Part shown: piece by piece, positions 8,369 through 19,300 of the stretch | How positions within the stretch are numbered: the first letter of the stretch is position 1 | Layout: each line of letters begins with the position of its first letter | Origin: Flavobacteriales bacterium UBA852 | GTDB taxonomy: Bacteria > Bacteroidota > Bacteroidia > Flavobacteriales_E > Vicingaceae | DNA: 64,000 bases | Direction of reading: 5' to 3' | Assembly (NCBI GenBank): GCA_002295925.1 | Contig: DBGO01000013.1 | Span: 124,001-188,000 of the forward strand | The notes under the pieces: generated by a model | What the model was told of the DNA's origin: nothing | Databases searched by the model: none | What the model saw: only the letters and a program-made list of their open reading frames with translations | Made by a program: the position numbers and the translations under genes

Positions 8369-8767
8369 ATGAAAAAGATAGCATTTTTCGCCATAGTGTC
8401 AGCATTTGTATTATTACAAGCATGTAAAAAAGAAGTTCCACCAACATTGATTGTTACTGTTGTTGATGCGGAAGGAAAATCCGCACCAAAAGCAGATGTG
8501 CATGTATATCCAAAATATGCGACAGAGGGAGTGATTAATAAAGAAATGGACCAACGCGGCACAACCGGAAGTGACGGAAAAGTTACTTTTGAATTTAAAT
8601 ATTCTGCAGTATTGGATATTGATGTAGTATATGCAAAAGAAGTGTTTGACAGCACGTTAATGGCTTTTGTTTCGGATACTTTAACAGGGCATAAAGTAGT
8701 AAAAATCGAATCTAAACGTCAGCGCTCAAAGGATAATACTTATGAAGAAACCGTTAAGGTTGAATAA
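8369..8767 (+). CDS. Small lipoprotein with Ig-like beta-sandwich domain
   Basis: 132 residues from the ATG at 8369. A longer frame from 8279 is rejected because the lipoprotein signal peptide begins at 8369 (MKKIAFFAIVSAFVLLQACK, lipobox Cys at residue 19). The mature region reads as one beta-sandwich of the carboxypeptidase-regulatory or transthyretin-like kind: IVTVVDAEGKSAPKADVHVY, then a TTGSDGKVTFEF turn. Such domains are common in Bacteroidota surface lipoproteins; no specific role can be given. A TATCTTTG -7 box (8293-8300) lies 68 bases upstream. The stop codon is three bases from that of the convergent gene that follows. Confidence 0.8.
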   Translation: MKKIAFFAIVSAFVLLQACKKEVPPTLIVTVVDAEGKSAPKADVHVYPKYATEGVINKEMDQRGTTGSDGKVTFEFKYSAVLDIDVVYAKEVFDSTLMAFVSDTLTGHKVVKIESKRQRSKDNTYEETVKVE

Positions 8768-8770
8768 GTT

Positions 8771-9103
8771 TTAAATGCCAAAATAATCGATTATAGCTTG
8801 TTTCATCAACTTTTCTTGTTCAAGAGGTCGTAAAGCCGGGAGTTTTTGCACATTCTCAAAGTGAGGCCAACCCTCATCATCTTTACCAATAAATTTATAA
8901 TATCCGTAAGGCATTAAAAGCGTGCATATACCTATGTGCATAATTTCTACTTTTTGCTGTTTGGTTGTTTTTTTTAGGGGCAGCCCCAATTCTTGCAAAC
9001 CAATAACAAAAATAATATCTTGAACATCCAACACTTCGCCAAAACGCTCTTTTGTCAGTTGCTCAACTTTTTGCCATTTTTCTCGCAATTCGTCTTTTTC
9101 CAT
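8771..9103 (-). CDS. Conserved hypothetical protein, 110 aa
   Basis: 110 residues, soluble, mixed charge, without signal peptide, membrane helix or recognised motif. Segments such as DIIFVIGLQELG and MHIGICTLLMPYGYYKF suggest a small globular alpha/beta or helical cytosolic protein. It is supported as a real gene by codon usage like its neighbours, by tight packing (three bases from the convergent lipoprotein gene), and by a TAACTTTG -7 box (9115-9108 on the minus strand) ending exactly four bases before its ATG, which predicts a nearly leaderless mRNA. Function unknown. Confidence 0.75.
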   Translation of the reverse strand: MEKDELREKWQKVEQLTKERFGEVLDVQDIIFVIGLQELGLPLKKTTKQQKVEIMHIGICTLLMPYGYYKFIGKDDEGWPHFENVQKLPALRPLEQEKLMKQAIIDYFGI

Positions 9104-9107
9104 AATT

Positions 9108-9115
9108 CAAAGTTA
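9108..9115 (-). promoter_or_regulatory. -7 box (TAACTTTG) four bases before a start codon
   Basis: Read on the minus strand, TAACTTTG is followed by AATT and then the ATG of the 110-residue protein. Transcription would start about at the initiator codon. No clear -33 TTG was found. Confidence 0.55.
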
Positions 9116-9157
9116 GTAACAATTTTTCCCTAAACAGAAAAATACTGAAAAACACAT

Positions 9158-9165
9158 TATTTTTG
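9158..9165 (+). promoter_or_regulatory. -7 box (TATTTTTG) four bases before a start codon
   Basis: TATTTTTG matches TAnnTTTG and is followed by four bases (AAGC) and the ATG of the CvpA-family gene at 9170. The -33 element is not evident. The geometry predicts a leaderless or nearly leaderless transcript. Confidence 0.5.
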
Positions 9166-9169
9166 AAGC

Positions 9170-9682
9170 ATGAATTATTTTGATATAATCATTATTATTC
9201 CATTGTTATGGGGAGCTTTTAAGGGGTTCAAAAAAGGGTTGATTATTGAATTGGCTTCGTTAATAGCATTGTTTTTAGGCGTTTGGGGAGCAATAAAGTT
9301 TTCTTCGGTGGTGGGGAATTATTTAGACCAAACGTTTACTGTTTCCGAAAAGTTTTTACCCTTGGTAAGTTTTGCCGTTACATTTATTTTAATTGTTATA
9401 GCGGTTTATTCGTTGGCAAAATTGCTCGAAAAACTCATTAAGGCAGTTGCCTTAGGGTTTGTCAATAAGTTGGCAGGATTGGCTTTTGGCTTGCTAAAAG
9501 TAACACTGATTGTCAGTATTGGATTGTATATTGTTGATAAATTGAACCATAAGTTTGGCTTTGTAGAACAACAACAATTGGATGATTCATTGCTTTATGA
9601 GCCGGTAAAAAATGTGGCACCTGTAGTATTGCCTGTTTTGGATGAACTAACGGAGCCCGACAGTTTATCGTTGCCGGTTTAA
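9170..9682 (+). CDS. CvpA family membrane protein
   Basis: 170 residues with four hydrophobic segments (about residues 3-22, 28-47, 63-86 and 98-124) and the N-terminal signature FDIIIIIPLLWGAFKGFKKG, which is typical of CvpA proteins (D-x2-I ... G-x3-G-x3-G). The founding member is linked to colicin V production and purF in E. coli; in most bacteria the role is poorly known, with reports tying it to envelope stress resistance. The C-terminal 40 residues are soluble. Its stop overlaps the convergent sirtuin gene by four bases. Confidence 0.88.
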   Translation: MNYFDIIIIIPLLWGAFKGFKKGLIIELASLIALFLGVWGAIKFSSVVGNYLDQTFTVSEKFLPLVSFAVTFILIVIAVYSLAKLLEKLIKAVALGFVNKLAGLAFGLLKVTLIVSIGLYIVDKLNHKFGFVEQQQLDDSLLYEPVKNVAPVVLPVLDELTEPDSLSLPV

Positions 9683-10374
9683 TTTTTTAGCATTTCAATA
9701 AATTTTGCTACGCCTGTTGTAGCTTTTTCTTTTATGTGAATATAACTTCTGTTTACCGGAGAGGCAATTTCGTTAGGATCAATTAAAATAATTTGAGCAG
9801 AATCTGGCGCAAAATCCAACAATCCGGCAGCAGGATAGACATTTAAAGAAGTCCCTACAACTAAAAAAATATCTGCATCAGAAGCAATTTTTGCAGCATT
9901 TGTCATTTCCGGCACCGCTTCGCCAAACCAAACAACATGAGGTCGCAATTGAGAGCCCAAAGGGCATTTATCTCCTATTTTTATATAATTTTCTTTTTCA
10001 ACATCTATAATTATGTTTGGATTGACAGAGCTGCGGGCTTTCGTAATTTTGCCATGCAAGTGCAATACATTTGATGAGCCGGCGCGTTCGTGTAAATCAT
10101 CAATATTTTGTGTAATTATTTGTATGTCAAAATCTTTTTCAAGATTAGCTAAAGCATAATGTGCGGCATTGGGTTGGGCATATACAACTTGTTCATAACG
10201 TTTTTTGTAAAAATCCAAAACCATTTGTGGGTTGTTATGCCAAGCTTCCGGTGTGGCAACTTCGTAAACATTGTAATTTTCCCACAAGCCATTATTGTCT
10301 CTAAATGTGCTCAGCCCGCTTTCGGCACTAATGCCGGCTCCGGACAACACTACTATTTTTTTCTTTTTTTTCAT
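9679..10374 (-). CDS. Sir2-family NAD-dependent protein deacylase, SIRT5/CobB-like
   Basis: 231 residues from the ATG at 10374; the frame is open to 10401, but the start MKKKKKIVVLSGAGISAESG fits the family. NAD-binding motifs are GAGISAESGLSTFRD, TQNIDDLHERAG (with the Asn-Ile-Asp), and the catalytic His in LHLHGK. A Tyr-x-x-Arg pair (YKKR in the helix after the substrate loop) is the hallmark of class III sirtuins that remove succinyl or malonyl groups from lysine. The zinc-binding module, normally four Cys, keeps only one Cys (GDKCPLGSQ), so the enzyme probably binds no zinc there. Cytosolic. Confidence 0.92.
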   Translation of the reverse strand: MKKKKKIVVLSGAGISAESGLSTFRDNNGLWENYNVYEVATPEAWHNNPQMVLDFYKKRYEQVVYAQPNAAHYALANLEKDFDIQIITQNIDDLHERAGSSNVLHLHGKITKARSSVNPNIIIDVEKENYIKIGDKCPLGSQLRPHVVWFGEAVPEMTNAAKIASDADIFLVVGTSLNVYPAAGLLDFAPDSAQIILIDPNEIASPVNRSYIHIKEKATTGVAKFIEMLKN

Positions 10375-10486
10375 CCTTTTACGCATTAAAAATAACGACA
10401 CTTTTGTGATTAAAAAAACTTGATGTTAAATAATTTTCAAAACGAAGGAGTTTTATTACTTTTACAGGTTTAACAACCGAAGGATT

Positions 10487-12760
10487 ATGAAACGCACAAA
10501 ACGATTTGAAAAAGAAGCGCTCGATTATCATGAAAAAGGGCGTCCGGGAAAGATAGAGGTGGTGCCCACAAAGCCATACAGTTCACAGCGTGACTTGTCT
10601 TTGGCATATTCGCCCGGAGTGGCAATTCCTTGTCAAAAAATACATGAAAACCCTGAAGATGCATATAAATATACTGCAAAAAGTAACTTGGTTGCGGTTA
10701 TTTCTAACGGAACAGCTGTTTTAGGTTTAGGTAATATTGGTCCGTTGGCGGCAAAGCCGGTGATGGAAGGAAAAGGCGTATTGTTTAAAATTTTTGCCGA
10801 CATAGACGTTTTTGATATTGAAATAGATACTGAAAATGTTGATGAATTTGTCAAAACGGTAAAAGCCATTTCCCCCACATTTGGCGGGATAAATTTAGAA
10901 GACATTAAAGCGCCCGAATGTTTTGAAATAGAAAAACGCCTGAAAGAGGAACTGACGATTCCAATCATGCACGACGACCAACACGGAACGGCAATTATTT
11001 CGGCTGCAGCACTGCTGAATGCCTTAGAGTTGGCAGGTAAAAAAATAGACCAAATAAAAGTGGTTATCAATGGTGCCGGAGCGGCGGCTATTTCATGTGC
11101 AAAACTGTATATCAGCTTAGGTGTTAAAAAAGAAAATATTTTAATGCTCGACAGCAAAGGTGTAATTTCTACAAAACGCCCACAACTTTCCGAAGATAAA
11201 AAAGAATTTGCTTCTGACACAACTATCCAAACACTTGAAGAAGCCATGAAAGGCGCTGATGTGTTTTTAGGTCTTTCAAAAGGAAATATTGTATCTAAAG
11301 AAATGATTAAGTCAATGGCAAAAAACCCGATTGTTTTTGCCTTGGCAAATCCCGAGCCCGAAATTTCTTATGAAGATGCAACCGAAGCTCGTGACGATGT
11401 GATTATGGCTACCGGAAGAAGTGACTATCCCAATCAGGTAAACAATGTATTGGGTTTCCCTTATATATTTAGAGGGGCGCTGGATGTTAGAGCCACAAAA
11501 ATAAACGAAGAGATGAAGTTGGCAGCGGTAAAAGCAATAGCTAACCTGGCAAAAGAGCCTGTGCCCGAGATAGTTAATATTGCTTATCATGAACGCAATA
11601 TGCAGTTTGGTCGTGATTATATCATACCCAAACCGCTTGATCCACGGTTGCTTTCAGCAGTAGCTCCCGCAGTTGCAAAAGCCGCGGTGGAGAGTGGTGT
11701 AGCCAAACAAAAAATCGACAATTGGGAACAATATGCTTTAGAGCTCGAAAAACGAATGGGCTACGACAATAAACTGTTGAAGCAAATTACACAAAAAGCC
11801 AAGCGCAACCCAAAACGAGTTGTATTTGCCGAGGCAGATAATTACAAAATTCTAAAAGCGGCACAAATTGTTAAAGACGAAGGAATTGCTATTCCAATTT
11901 TATTGGGAAGAAGACATAAAATAGAACCGATAATTGAAGAATACAGCTTGGATTTGGAAGGAGTTGAAATAATAGACCCGAGAAGTCCCGAAGAGCACGA
12001 CAGAAAAAACCGCTATGCCGAAATTCTTTTCGAAAAAAGAAAAAGAAGAGGAGTTACCTTACCCGAAGCCAGAGATATGATGCGCAGCCGAAACTATTTT
12101 GGTTCGGCAATGGTAGAAGTAGGTGATGCAGATGCCTTAATTTCCGGGCTAACTCGGAAATACAGTGATACCATTCGTCCGGCATTGCAAGTAATCGGTA
12201 AAGACGATGATGTAAATAAAATTGCCGGAATGTATTTGTTGTTTACCAAAAAAGGACCGTTCTTTTTGGCAGATACAACCATTAATTTTAATCCTTCGGT
12301 TGAAGATTTGGTGGACATTACTTTATTGACGGCAAAAATTGTTCAGCGTTTCCAAATAGAGCCGCGTATAGCTATGTTATCTTATTCAAACTTTGGTTCT
12401 TCCGATGGGGAAGATGCTGTAAAAATGCGCAAAGCAGTAGAGTATTTACATAAAAATTATCCCGACTTAATCGTTGATGGTGAAATTCAAGCCAATTTTG
12501 CGCTTAACCGAGAATTAAGAAGTGAAATTTTTTCTTTTTCGGAATTGGGAAACAAAAAAACTAACACGTTAATTTTTCCAAATTTATCATCAGGCAACAT
12601 TGCCTATAAACTAATGCAAGAAATGGGCGGCTATGAAGCCGTTGGACCAATTTTGTTGGGAATGAAGAAACCCGTTCATATTCTTCAATTGGGAAGCTCG
12701 GTAAGAGAAATTGTAAATATGGTGGCAGTTGCCGTTACCGATGCACAAACACGCCAATAA
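10487..12760 (+). CDS. maeB: NADP-dependent malic enzyme with C-terminal phosphotransacetylase-like domain
   Basis: 757 residues, the length of the large MaeB hybrid type. Residues 1 to about 430 form the malic enzyme: substrate region with SLAYSPGVAIPC, metal/catalytic HDDQHGTAIISAAALLNALE near 165-185, and a Rossmann NAD(P) fold with VVINGAGAAAIS. The remainder resembles phosphate acetyltransferase (RNPKRVVFAEADNYKILKAA; MLSYSNFGSSDG), which in known MaeB proteins is regulatory, sensing acetyl-CoA, rather than catalytic. It oxidatively decarboxylates malate to pyruvate, supplying NADPH. ruvA follows after three bases and sprA after that, so a maeB-ruvA-sprA operon is likely. Confidence 0.96.
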   Translation: MKRTKRFEKEALDYHEKGRPGKIEVVPTKPYSSQRDLSLAYSPGVAIPCQKIHENPEDAYKYTAKSNLVAVISNGTAVLGLGNIGPLAAKPVMEGKGVLFKIFADIDVFDIEIDTENVDEFVKTVKAISPTFGGINLEDIKAPECFEIEKRLKEELTIPIMHDDQHGTAIISAAALLNALELAGKKIDQIKVVINGAGAAAISCAKLYISLGVKKENILMLDSKGVISTKRPQLSEDKKEFASDTTIQTLEEAMKGADVFLGLSKGNIVSKEMIKSMAKNPIVFALANPEPEISYEDATEARDDVIMATGRSDYPNQVNNVLGFPYIFRGALDVRATKINEEMKLAAVKAIANLAKEPVPEIVNIAYHERNMQFGRDYIIPKPLDPRLLSAVAPAVAKAAVESGVAKQKIDNWEQYALELEKRMGYDNKLLKQITQKAKRNPKRVVFAEADNYKILKAAQIVKDEGIAIPILLGRRHKIEPIIEEYSLDLEGVEIIDPRSPEEHDRKNRYAEILFEKRKRRGVTLPEARDMMRSRNYFGSAMVEVGDADALISGLTRKYSDTIRPALQVIGKDDDVNKIAGMYLLFTKKGPFFLADTTINFNPSVEDLVDITLLTAKIVQRFQIEPRIAMLSYSNFGSSDGEDAVKMRKAVEYLHKNYPDLIVDGEIQANFALNRELRSEIFSFSELGNKKTNTLIFPNLSSGNIAYKLMQEMGGYEAVGPILLGMKKPVHILQLGSSVREIVNMVAVAVTDAQTRQ

Positions 12761-12763
12761 ATT

Positions 12764-13345
12764 ATGATAGCACACATTAGAGGAAAAATAGAAATGATTA
12801 CGCCCACATCCGTTGTTATAGATTGCAATGGCGTAGGCTACGAAATTCATATTTCTTTGCATACTTACGGATTAATATCCAATAAACAAGAAGAAATAAA
12901 ACTTTACACCTATATGCACGTGCGTGAAGATGCACAGTTGCTTTACGGTTTTTCAGATTTAAGTGAAAAAGAAATGTTTTTGCATCTGATTTCGGTAAAT
13001 GGCGTAGGAGCAAATACAGCAATGCTTATGCTTTCGGCGCATTCGGCGCAAGCCCTGACCGAAGCTATTTTGCAATCCGATGTAAACTTTTTAAAATCAA
13101 TAAAAGGGATTGGAGCAAAAACTGCTCAACGCATTATTGTCGATTTACAAGACAAGCTCGGAAAATCTTCAGATGTAAAAATTTCGGCAGTTGTAAACAA
13201 TAAGGTAAAAGATGAAACGTTATCTGCTCTTACTATGTTAGGATTTAATAAAAATCAAGCAGAAAAAACCGTGGTTAAAATCTTAAAATCCAACCCCGAA
13301 ATAAATGTTGAACAAGCTATAAAAGAAGCATTAAAACTTTTATAG
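12764..13345 (+). CDS. ruvA: Holliday junction branch migration protein RuvA
   Basis: 193 residues, standard length. RuvA binds four-way junctions as a tetramer and recruits the RuvB motor. Domain I is an OB fold (IAHIRGKIEMITPTSVVIDC), domain II has two helix-hairpin-helix motifs (SVNGVGANTAMLML and SIKGIGAKTAQRII near 76-90 and 111-125), and the C-terminal domain III is a small three-helix unit that contacts RuvB. It is packed between maeB (3 bases) and sprA (11 bases). The pairing of ruvA with sprA recurs in Bacteroidota genomes. Confidence 0.97.
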   Translation: MIAHIRGKIEMITPTSVVIDCNGVGYEIHISLHTYGLISNKQEEIKLYTYMHVREDAQLLYGFSDLSEKEMFLHLISVNGVGANTAMLMLSAHSAQALTEAILQSDVNFLKSIKGIGAKTAQRIIVDLQDKLGKSSDVKISAVVNNKVKDETLSALTMLGFNKNQAEKTVVKILKSNPEINVEQAIKEALKLL

Positions 13346-13356
13346 AAGAGAGGAGA

Positions 13357-16300
13357 ATGGAGCAAATAAAATTAAAATATTGGCTTGTTTCGGCTTTTTT
13401 ATTTTTGGGAACAGCTGTCGCTTTTTCGCAAAATGCGGATGATTCTACAAAAGTAGATTTAAAATTTCCGTTTGAAGATAATTATGGCGGCGCTCCGACA
13501 AATGAATCCCCATTATTTTTACACAACCCTTCCAATATTGAAGAAGGTTTTGAGTATGACCCCGAAACCGGTCTATATTATTATTATCAAAAAATTGGCG
13601 ACCACTATTTCCGTTATCCATCGGGTTATACTTTTGAAGAATACAAAAATTTTGATGCCGACAAAGCTCTCAAAGATTACTGGGCAGAAAAAAGCAAAGA
13701 AGTTGATGAAGAAGCCGCCGGGTTTAAACCGTCATTAAAAGTGCACGGAAAAACATTTGATCGTTTATTTGGAGGAAATACGATTGATATTCGCCCGCAA
13801 GGTTCTGCAGAATTAAGGTTTGGAGTAAACAGTTCTAAACGCGACAATCCTATTTTACCTATTCGTCAACGAAGAATTACTACGTTTGATTTTGATCAGA
13901 AAATTCAATTGAATGTTGTGGGAAATATTGGTGAAAAATTAAAAATAACCACCAACTACAACACCGAAGCAACCTTCGATTTTCAAAACCAAATAAAGTT
14001 GGAATATACCGGTTTTGAAGATGAAATACTGCAAAAAGTAGAAGCCGGAAACGTTTCTCTACCTTTAAAAGGTTCGTTAATTACAGGAAGTCAATCGCTT
14101 TTTGGTTTAAAAACCGAAATGCGTTTTGGAAGGTTATACGTTACTTCTGTTTTATCACAAGATAAAGGGGAGAAAAAAGAAATAGAAGTAACCGGCGGAG
14201 CACAAGTAAAAACATTTGAAAAACAAGCATCCGATTACGAAGCAAATAAACACTATTTTCTTTCGCAATATTTTCGCGATCAATACGAACAAGCACTTGC
14301 CAATCCGCCAATTGTCAATTCTCGAATACAAATAACCAAAATAGAGGTTTGGGTGAGTAATATCAATCGTTCGGTAGAAAATACCCGAAATATATTGGCA
14401 TTTCAAGATTTGGGAGAGCCCTCTAAAATATATAACACCTCACAAGCGGTTCCAAATCCTCAATACATTAATTGTGATAATGCGGCAAACACATTGTATA
14501 CTAACCTAACCGGAGGTTATGCCTCATCGCAAGATATCAGAGATTTTGTCAATTCTCAACAAGCATTGGGAGCGCTTGGTTTTCAAATAGGGGTTGATTA
14601 TGAAAAATATGAAAGTGCCCGAAAACTCTCCGAAACAGAATATACGCTAAACCCTACTTTAGGATATATATCATTAAATACTGCATTGAATAATGATGAA
14701 GTTTTGGCCGTTGCTTTTCAATATACAATGAACGGAAAAACCTATCAAGTGGGAGAGTTCAGTACAGACGGTATTGACGGGCAAAAAGCTTTATTCTTAA
14801 AACTTTTAAAGGGAACTACGCTGATTACCAATATTCCAACTTGGGATTTGATGATGAAAAACGTTTATTCATTGGGCGCATACAACATCAGCAGTCAGAA
14901 TTTCTATTTGGATATTTGGTATTTAAATCCCGAAACCGGATTTCAAGTACCATTTATCCCCGAAGGAACATTAAACGGAAAACCGTTGATACAAGTTTTA
15001 AACCTTGACCGTGTAAACCAACAGCAACAACCTAACCCCGACGGAGTGTTTGATTACATACCGAATGTAACCATAAACCCAAACAACGGACGCATTTATT
15101 TTCCTGTTTTGGAACCTTTTGGCTCGCATTTGGCAAATCAATTTTCCGCCCCCAATTTAGCTCAAAAATACACATACGACACGCTTTACCGGACAACCCA
15201 ACAATTAGCCAAATTAGATGCCAACAAAAACCGCTTTGTTATCAAGGGAGAATATTCGTCCAATTCAAGTTCGGATATTTCTTTAAATGCAATGAATATT
15301 CCGCAAGGCTCGGTTGTGGTAACGGCGGGTGGAGCAACATTAACCGAAAATGTCGATTATACTGTCGATTATAATTTGGGGCGTGTAAAAATCATCAACG
15401 AAAGTATCCTTCAATCGGGAACGCCTATAAAAATATCGCTGGAAAGCAATGCCTTGTTCAGCATCCAATCCAAAACGCTTTGGGGTTCGCGTTTCGATTA
15501 CAAATTCAATAAAGATTTTATCATTGGCGGAACAATTTTAAACCTGACAGAAAGACCGCTTACTCCAAAAGTAAACATTGGTAATGAACCTATTTCCAAT
15601 ACCATTTGGGGTTTAGATGTTTCATACAATACCGAGTCTAGATTTATAACCCGCATGTTGGATAAATTACCTTTTTACGAAACAAAAGCACCATCAAAAA
15701 TTCAACTTACCGGAGAATTTGCACACTTAATTCCGGGTAATCCACGAGCAATTACCAAAGGTGGAGTTGCCTATATCGATGATTTCGAAGGTTCACAATC
15801 AAGTATAACATTAAGCACATTCCAAAATTGGAAATTAGCCAGTACTCCGCAAGGGCAACCGGCGCTTTTCCCCGAAGCTAATTATCCACAAGATACACTG
15901 TTGTACAATTACAATCGAGCAAAATTGGCCTGGTATGTAATTGACCCGTTATTTTGGAGAAACGATTCCCGAACTCCCGACCATATAAAAAACGATCCGG
16001 TAATGCAGTCGAATCACTTTATGCGAGAAGTATTGCAAACCGAGGTTTTCCCCAATAAATCCATTCAAAATAATATCAACACAAACATTCCAGTGTTGGA
16101 TTTGGCTTTTTATCCTTCTGAGCGCGGTCAATATAATTTTGATGTCGGCTCAAATTTTTCCGCAGGCTTAAATCCTGACGGAACACTTGCGGCCCCTTCT
16201 ACTCGTTGGGGAGGGATAATGCGAAAAATAGAAACTACCGATTTTGCCTCTTCCAATGTGCAATTTATCCAGTTTTGGGTTATGGATCCTTTTAATGAAG

Positions 16301-19300
16301 ATGCCGATGCGAACTTACAAGGCGGTGATTTGTATTTTAACTTAGGAAACGTTTCGGAAGATATATTAAAAGATTCGCGTAAGGCATTTGAAAACGGATT
16401 GCCAACATCTGCCAATGTTATAAATGTAGATACAACAGTTTGGGGGCGAGTGCCAAATGTGCAAACTGTGGTTAATGCGTTTGACAATGACCCCGATGCG
16501 CGTAAATTTCAAGATGTTGGTTTAGACGGATTGAGCGATGATGACGAAAAAACATTCTTTCCACCTCCGTACAGCTCTTACGACGACCCTGCTGCCGATG
16601 ATTATCACTTTTATCGTGGTGATGATTACGACCAGTTGCAACTGTCTATTTTGGAGCGTTACAAAAATTACAATGGTATGGAAGGAAACTCGCCGGCAGG
16701 AACCGATGGCAGTTATTCTACATCCAATACAACAATGCCCGATATTGAAGATATTAACCAAAACAACAGTTTGGATACACGCGAAAGTTACTTTCAGTAT
16801 AAAGTCAGTATTCGTCCGCAAGATATGGTTGCCGGAAAAAATTACATTACCAATGTATTAAATACAACAGTTAAAACGCCCGATGGCAGAACCCGAAACA
16901 TAAAGTGGTATCAATTTAAAATTCCTATCGAAAAACCCGATGAGGTAATTGGAGATATTCAAGATTTTAAATCCATTCGTTTTATACGGATGTTTTTGAG
17001 AGGATTCAACGCTCCTGTGATTTTACGTTTTGCTCAACTTGAATTGATTCGCGGACAATGGCGTAATTATACCGAATCATTATTGAGTCCCGGTGATTAT
17101 TTGGGAAATGATGATGACGGTACATCCTTTGTAATAGGAGCGGTAAATGTAGAAGAAAACAGCAATAAACAACCGGTAAACTATGTGTTGCCTCCCGGTA
17201 TTCAGCGCGAGCTTAACCCAACTTATGGAGGAGCAAACAATTTGCAACAACTCAACGAGCAAGCGCTTGTATTGGATGTTTGCGATTTAAAAGACGGTGA
17301 TGCCCGTGCCGGATACAAAGCATTGGAGTTGGATATTCGCCGTTATAAAAAGCTGAAAATGTTTATTCACGCAGAATCAAAAAATGGTGAAATTCCGATA
17401 AATGATAACGAAATTTCTGTATTTGTTCGATTAGGAACCGATTTCAATGACAACTACTACGAATATGAAATACCGCTAAAAGTAACTCCTCCGGGATATT
17501 ACGACCCAAACAGTGAAGCAGACCAAAAAATTGTTTGGCCCGAAGCCAATAATATGGAAATTAATTTACAAGAGTTAATAGAATTAAAAAAATTACGCAA
17601 CCAAGCATTATCAACAAACGCCGCCTCTGTGGCAATAAACAAACCGTACGAAGGAACCGACGGCAATAATATAATGCGTGTAAAAGGGAACCCCAATTTA
17701 GCCAATGTAAAAGTGATAATGATTGGGGTGAGAAATCCAAGAGCAGAAACCAATAAGTTTGATGATGACGGTTTATCAAAGTGTGCCGAAGTATGGGTAA
17801 ACGAATTGCGCTTGGCAGAATTTGACAACAAAGGCGGATGGGCTACCACAGCTCGAGCAACAACAACTCTTGCCGATTTGGGAAATATTACTTTGGCAGG
17901 AAATTATTCAACTCCAGGATTTGGAAGCATTGACCAAAAAGTAAATGAACGCCAACAAGAAATCCGTCGCAGTTATGATTTATCTACAAGTGTTGAGTTA
18001 GGGAAATTTATTCCAAAATCAATAGGTATTTCATTGCCGGTTTATTACAATGTTTCGGAAGGAAGAATTACACAACGTTACAATCCGCTTGACCCTGATG
18101 TTGAATTAAATGATTTGATAAAAGATAAATCGTTAGATAAAACCTATCGCGACAGTATTGCCCGAAGAACAGAAACTTATACCAAACGCCGAACACTTAC
18201 ATTTACCAATGTGCGTAAACTTCCATCAAAAAACAAAAAGAAATCACATTTTTACGATATTTCAAACTGGTCATTTACCTATGCATATACCGAAAATTTC
18301 TTACGAGATTATTCCATAGAGTTTGATACCAGAAAGTCGCACAGAGGAGGAATATCATACAATTTTACCAACAACCCGAAAAATTATAAACCGTTTTCAA
18401 AAGCCAAATGGGCAAAGAAAAAATCGTTGAAATTCATCAAAGATTTCAATTTTTACCTTATGCCTAAACAGTTGTCGTTCAATACAACATTTGACAGGCA
18501 ATACGCCGAACGGCAAAATAGAAACAATACCGGCTTTGATTTTGAATTGCCAACCTATTATCAGAAAAACTTTACTTGGAACAGAACTTATTCGTTGAAA
18601 TATGATATTACCAAGTCGTTGAAATTTTCATTTCAAGCAACCAATAATGCTTTGGTAGGCGAGCCACAAGGACGCGTGGATAAACGTTACAAAGACGAAT
18701 ACAACCAATTTAAAGACTCGGTAATGGCAAGTCTTACTCAATTTGGCTTAAACACGCAATATCACCACAGTTCGGATATAAATTATACTTTACCGTTCTC
18801 AAAATTCCGTCCGCTTAACTGGATAAACTCTTCTGCCTCTTACACCGGCGGTTATGACTGGAAACGTGCGCCAATAGGTGCCGATACGCTTGGGCATACC
18901 ATCCAAAACAGTAATACGTTATCTTTAAATACACAATTTAACCTGACAAAATTGTATAATAAGGTGCCGTATTTAAAAGCGGTGAATGCACGAGCCAATA
19001 AGCGCAAACCACCTAAAAACAAGAAAAAGAAAAACAAAAATAAATCGGACAATGCCAACAAGGCAGATGATGATAAGCAAAACAAACCCGACCCAAAAGC
19101 ACAGGCAAAGATTTTGAAATTGGAGAAAAAGCTTAAAAAGCTAAATGCAAAAAAGAAAAAATTAGCCAAAAAAATAGGGGCAATTGTTCAAAAACATAAC
19201 GATGGTAAACTGACAGAAGAAGAAGCCAAGCCAAAATTGGACGAGCTAAACGCTAAACAAAAAGAGCTGGATAAAGAGATTAAAGCGATAAACAAAGAGC

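Noticed and set aside
13348..13354. GAGAGGA as a Shine-Dalgarno site for sprA
   Set aside because: Only two to three bases before the ATG, too close to pair with 16S rRNA during initiation, and the rest of the window shows no use of such sites.
15882..15890. TTATCCACA, a perfect DnaA-box consensus
   Set aside because: A single copy inside the sprA coding sequence with no cluster, no AT-rich unwinding region and no dnaA nearby; expected by chance in 64 kb.
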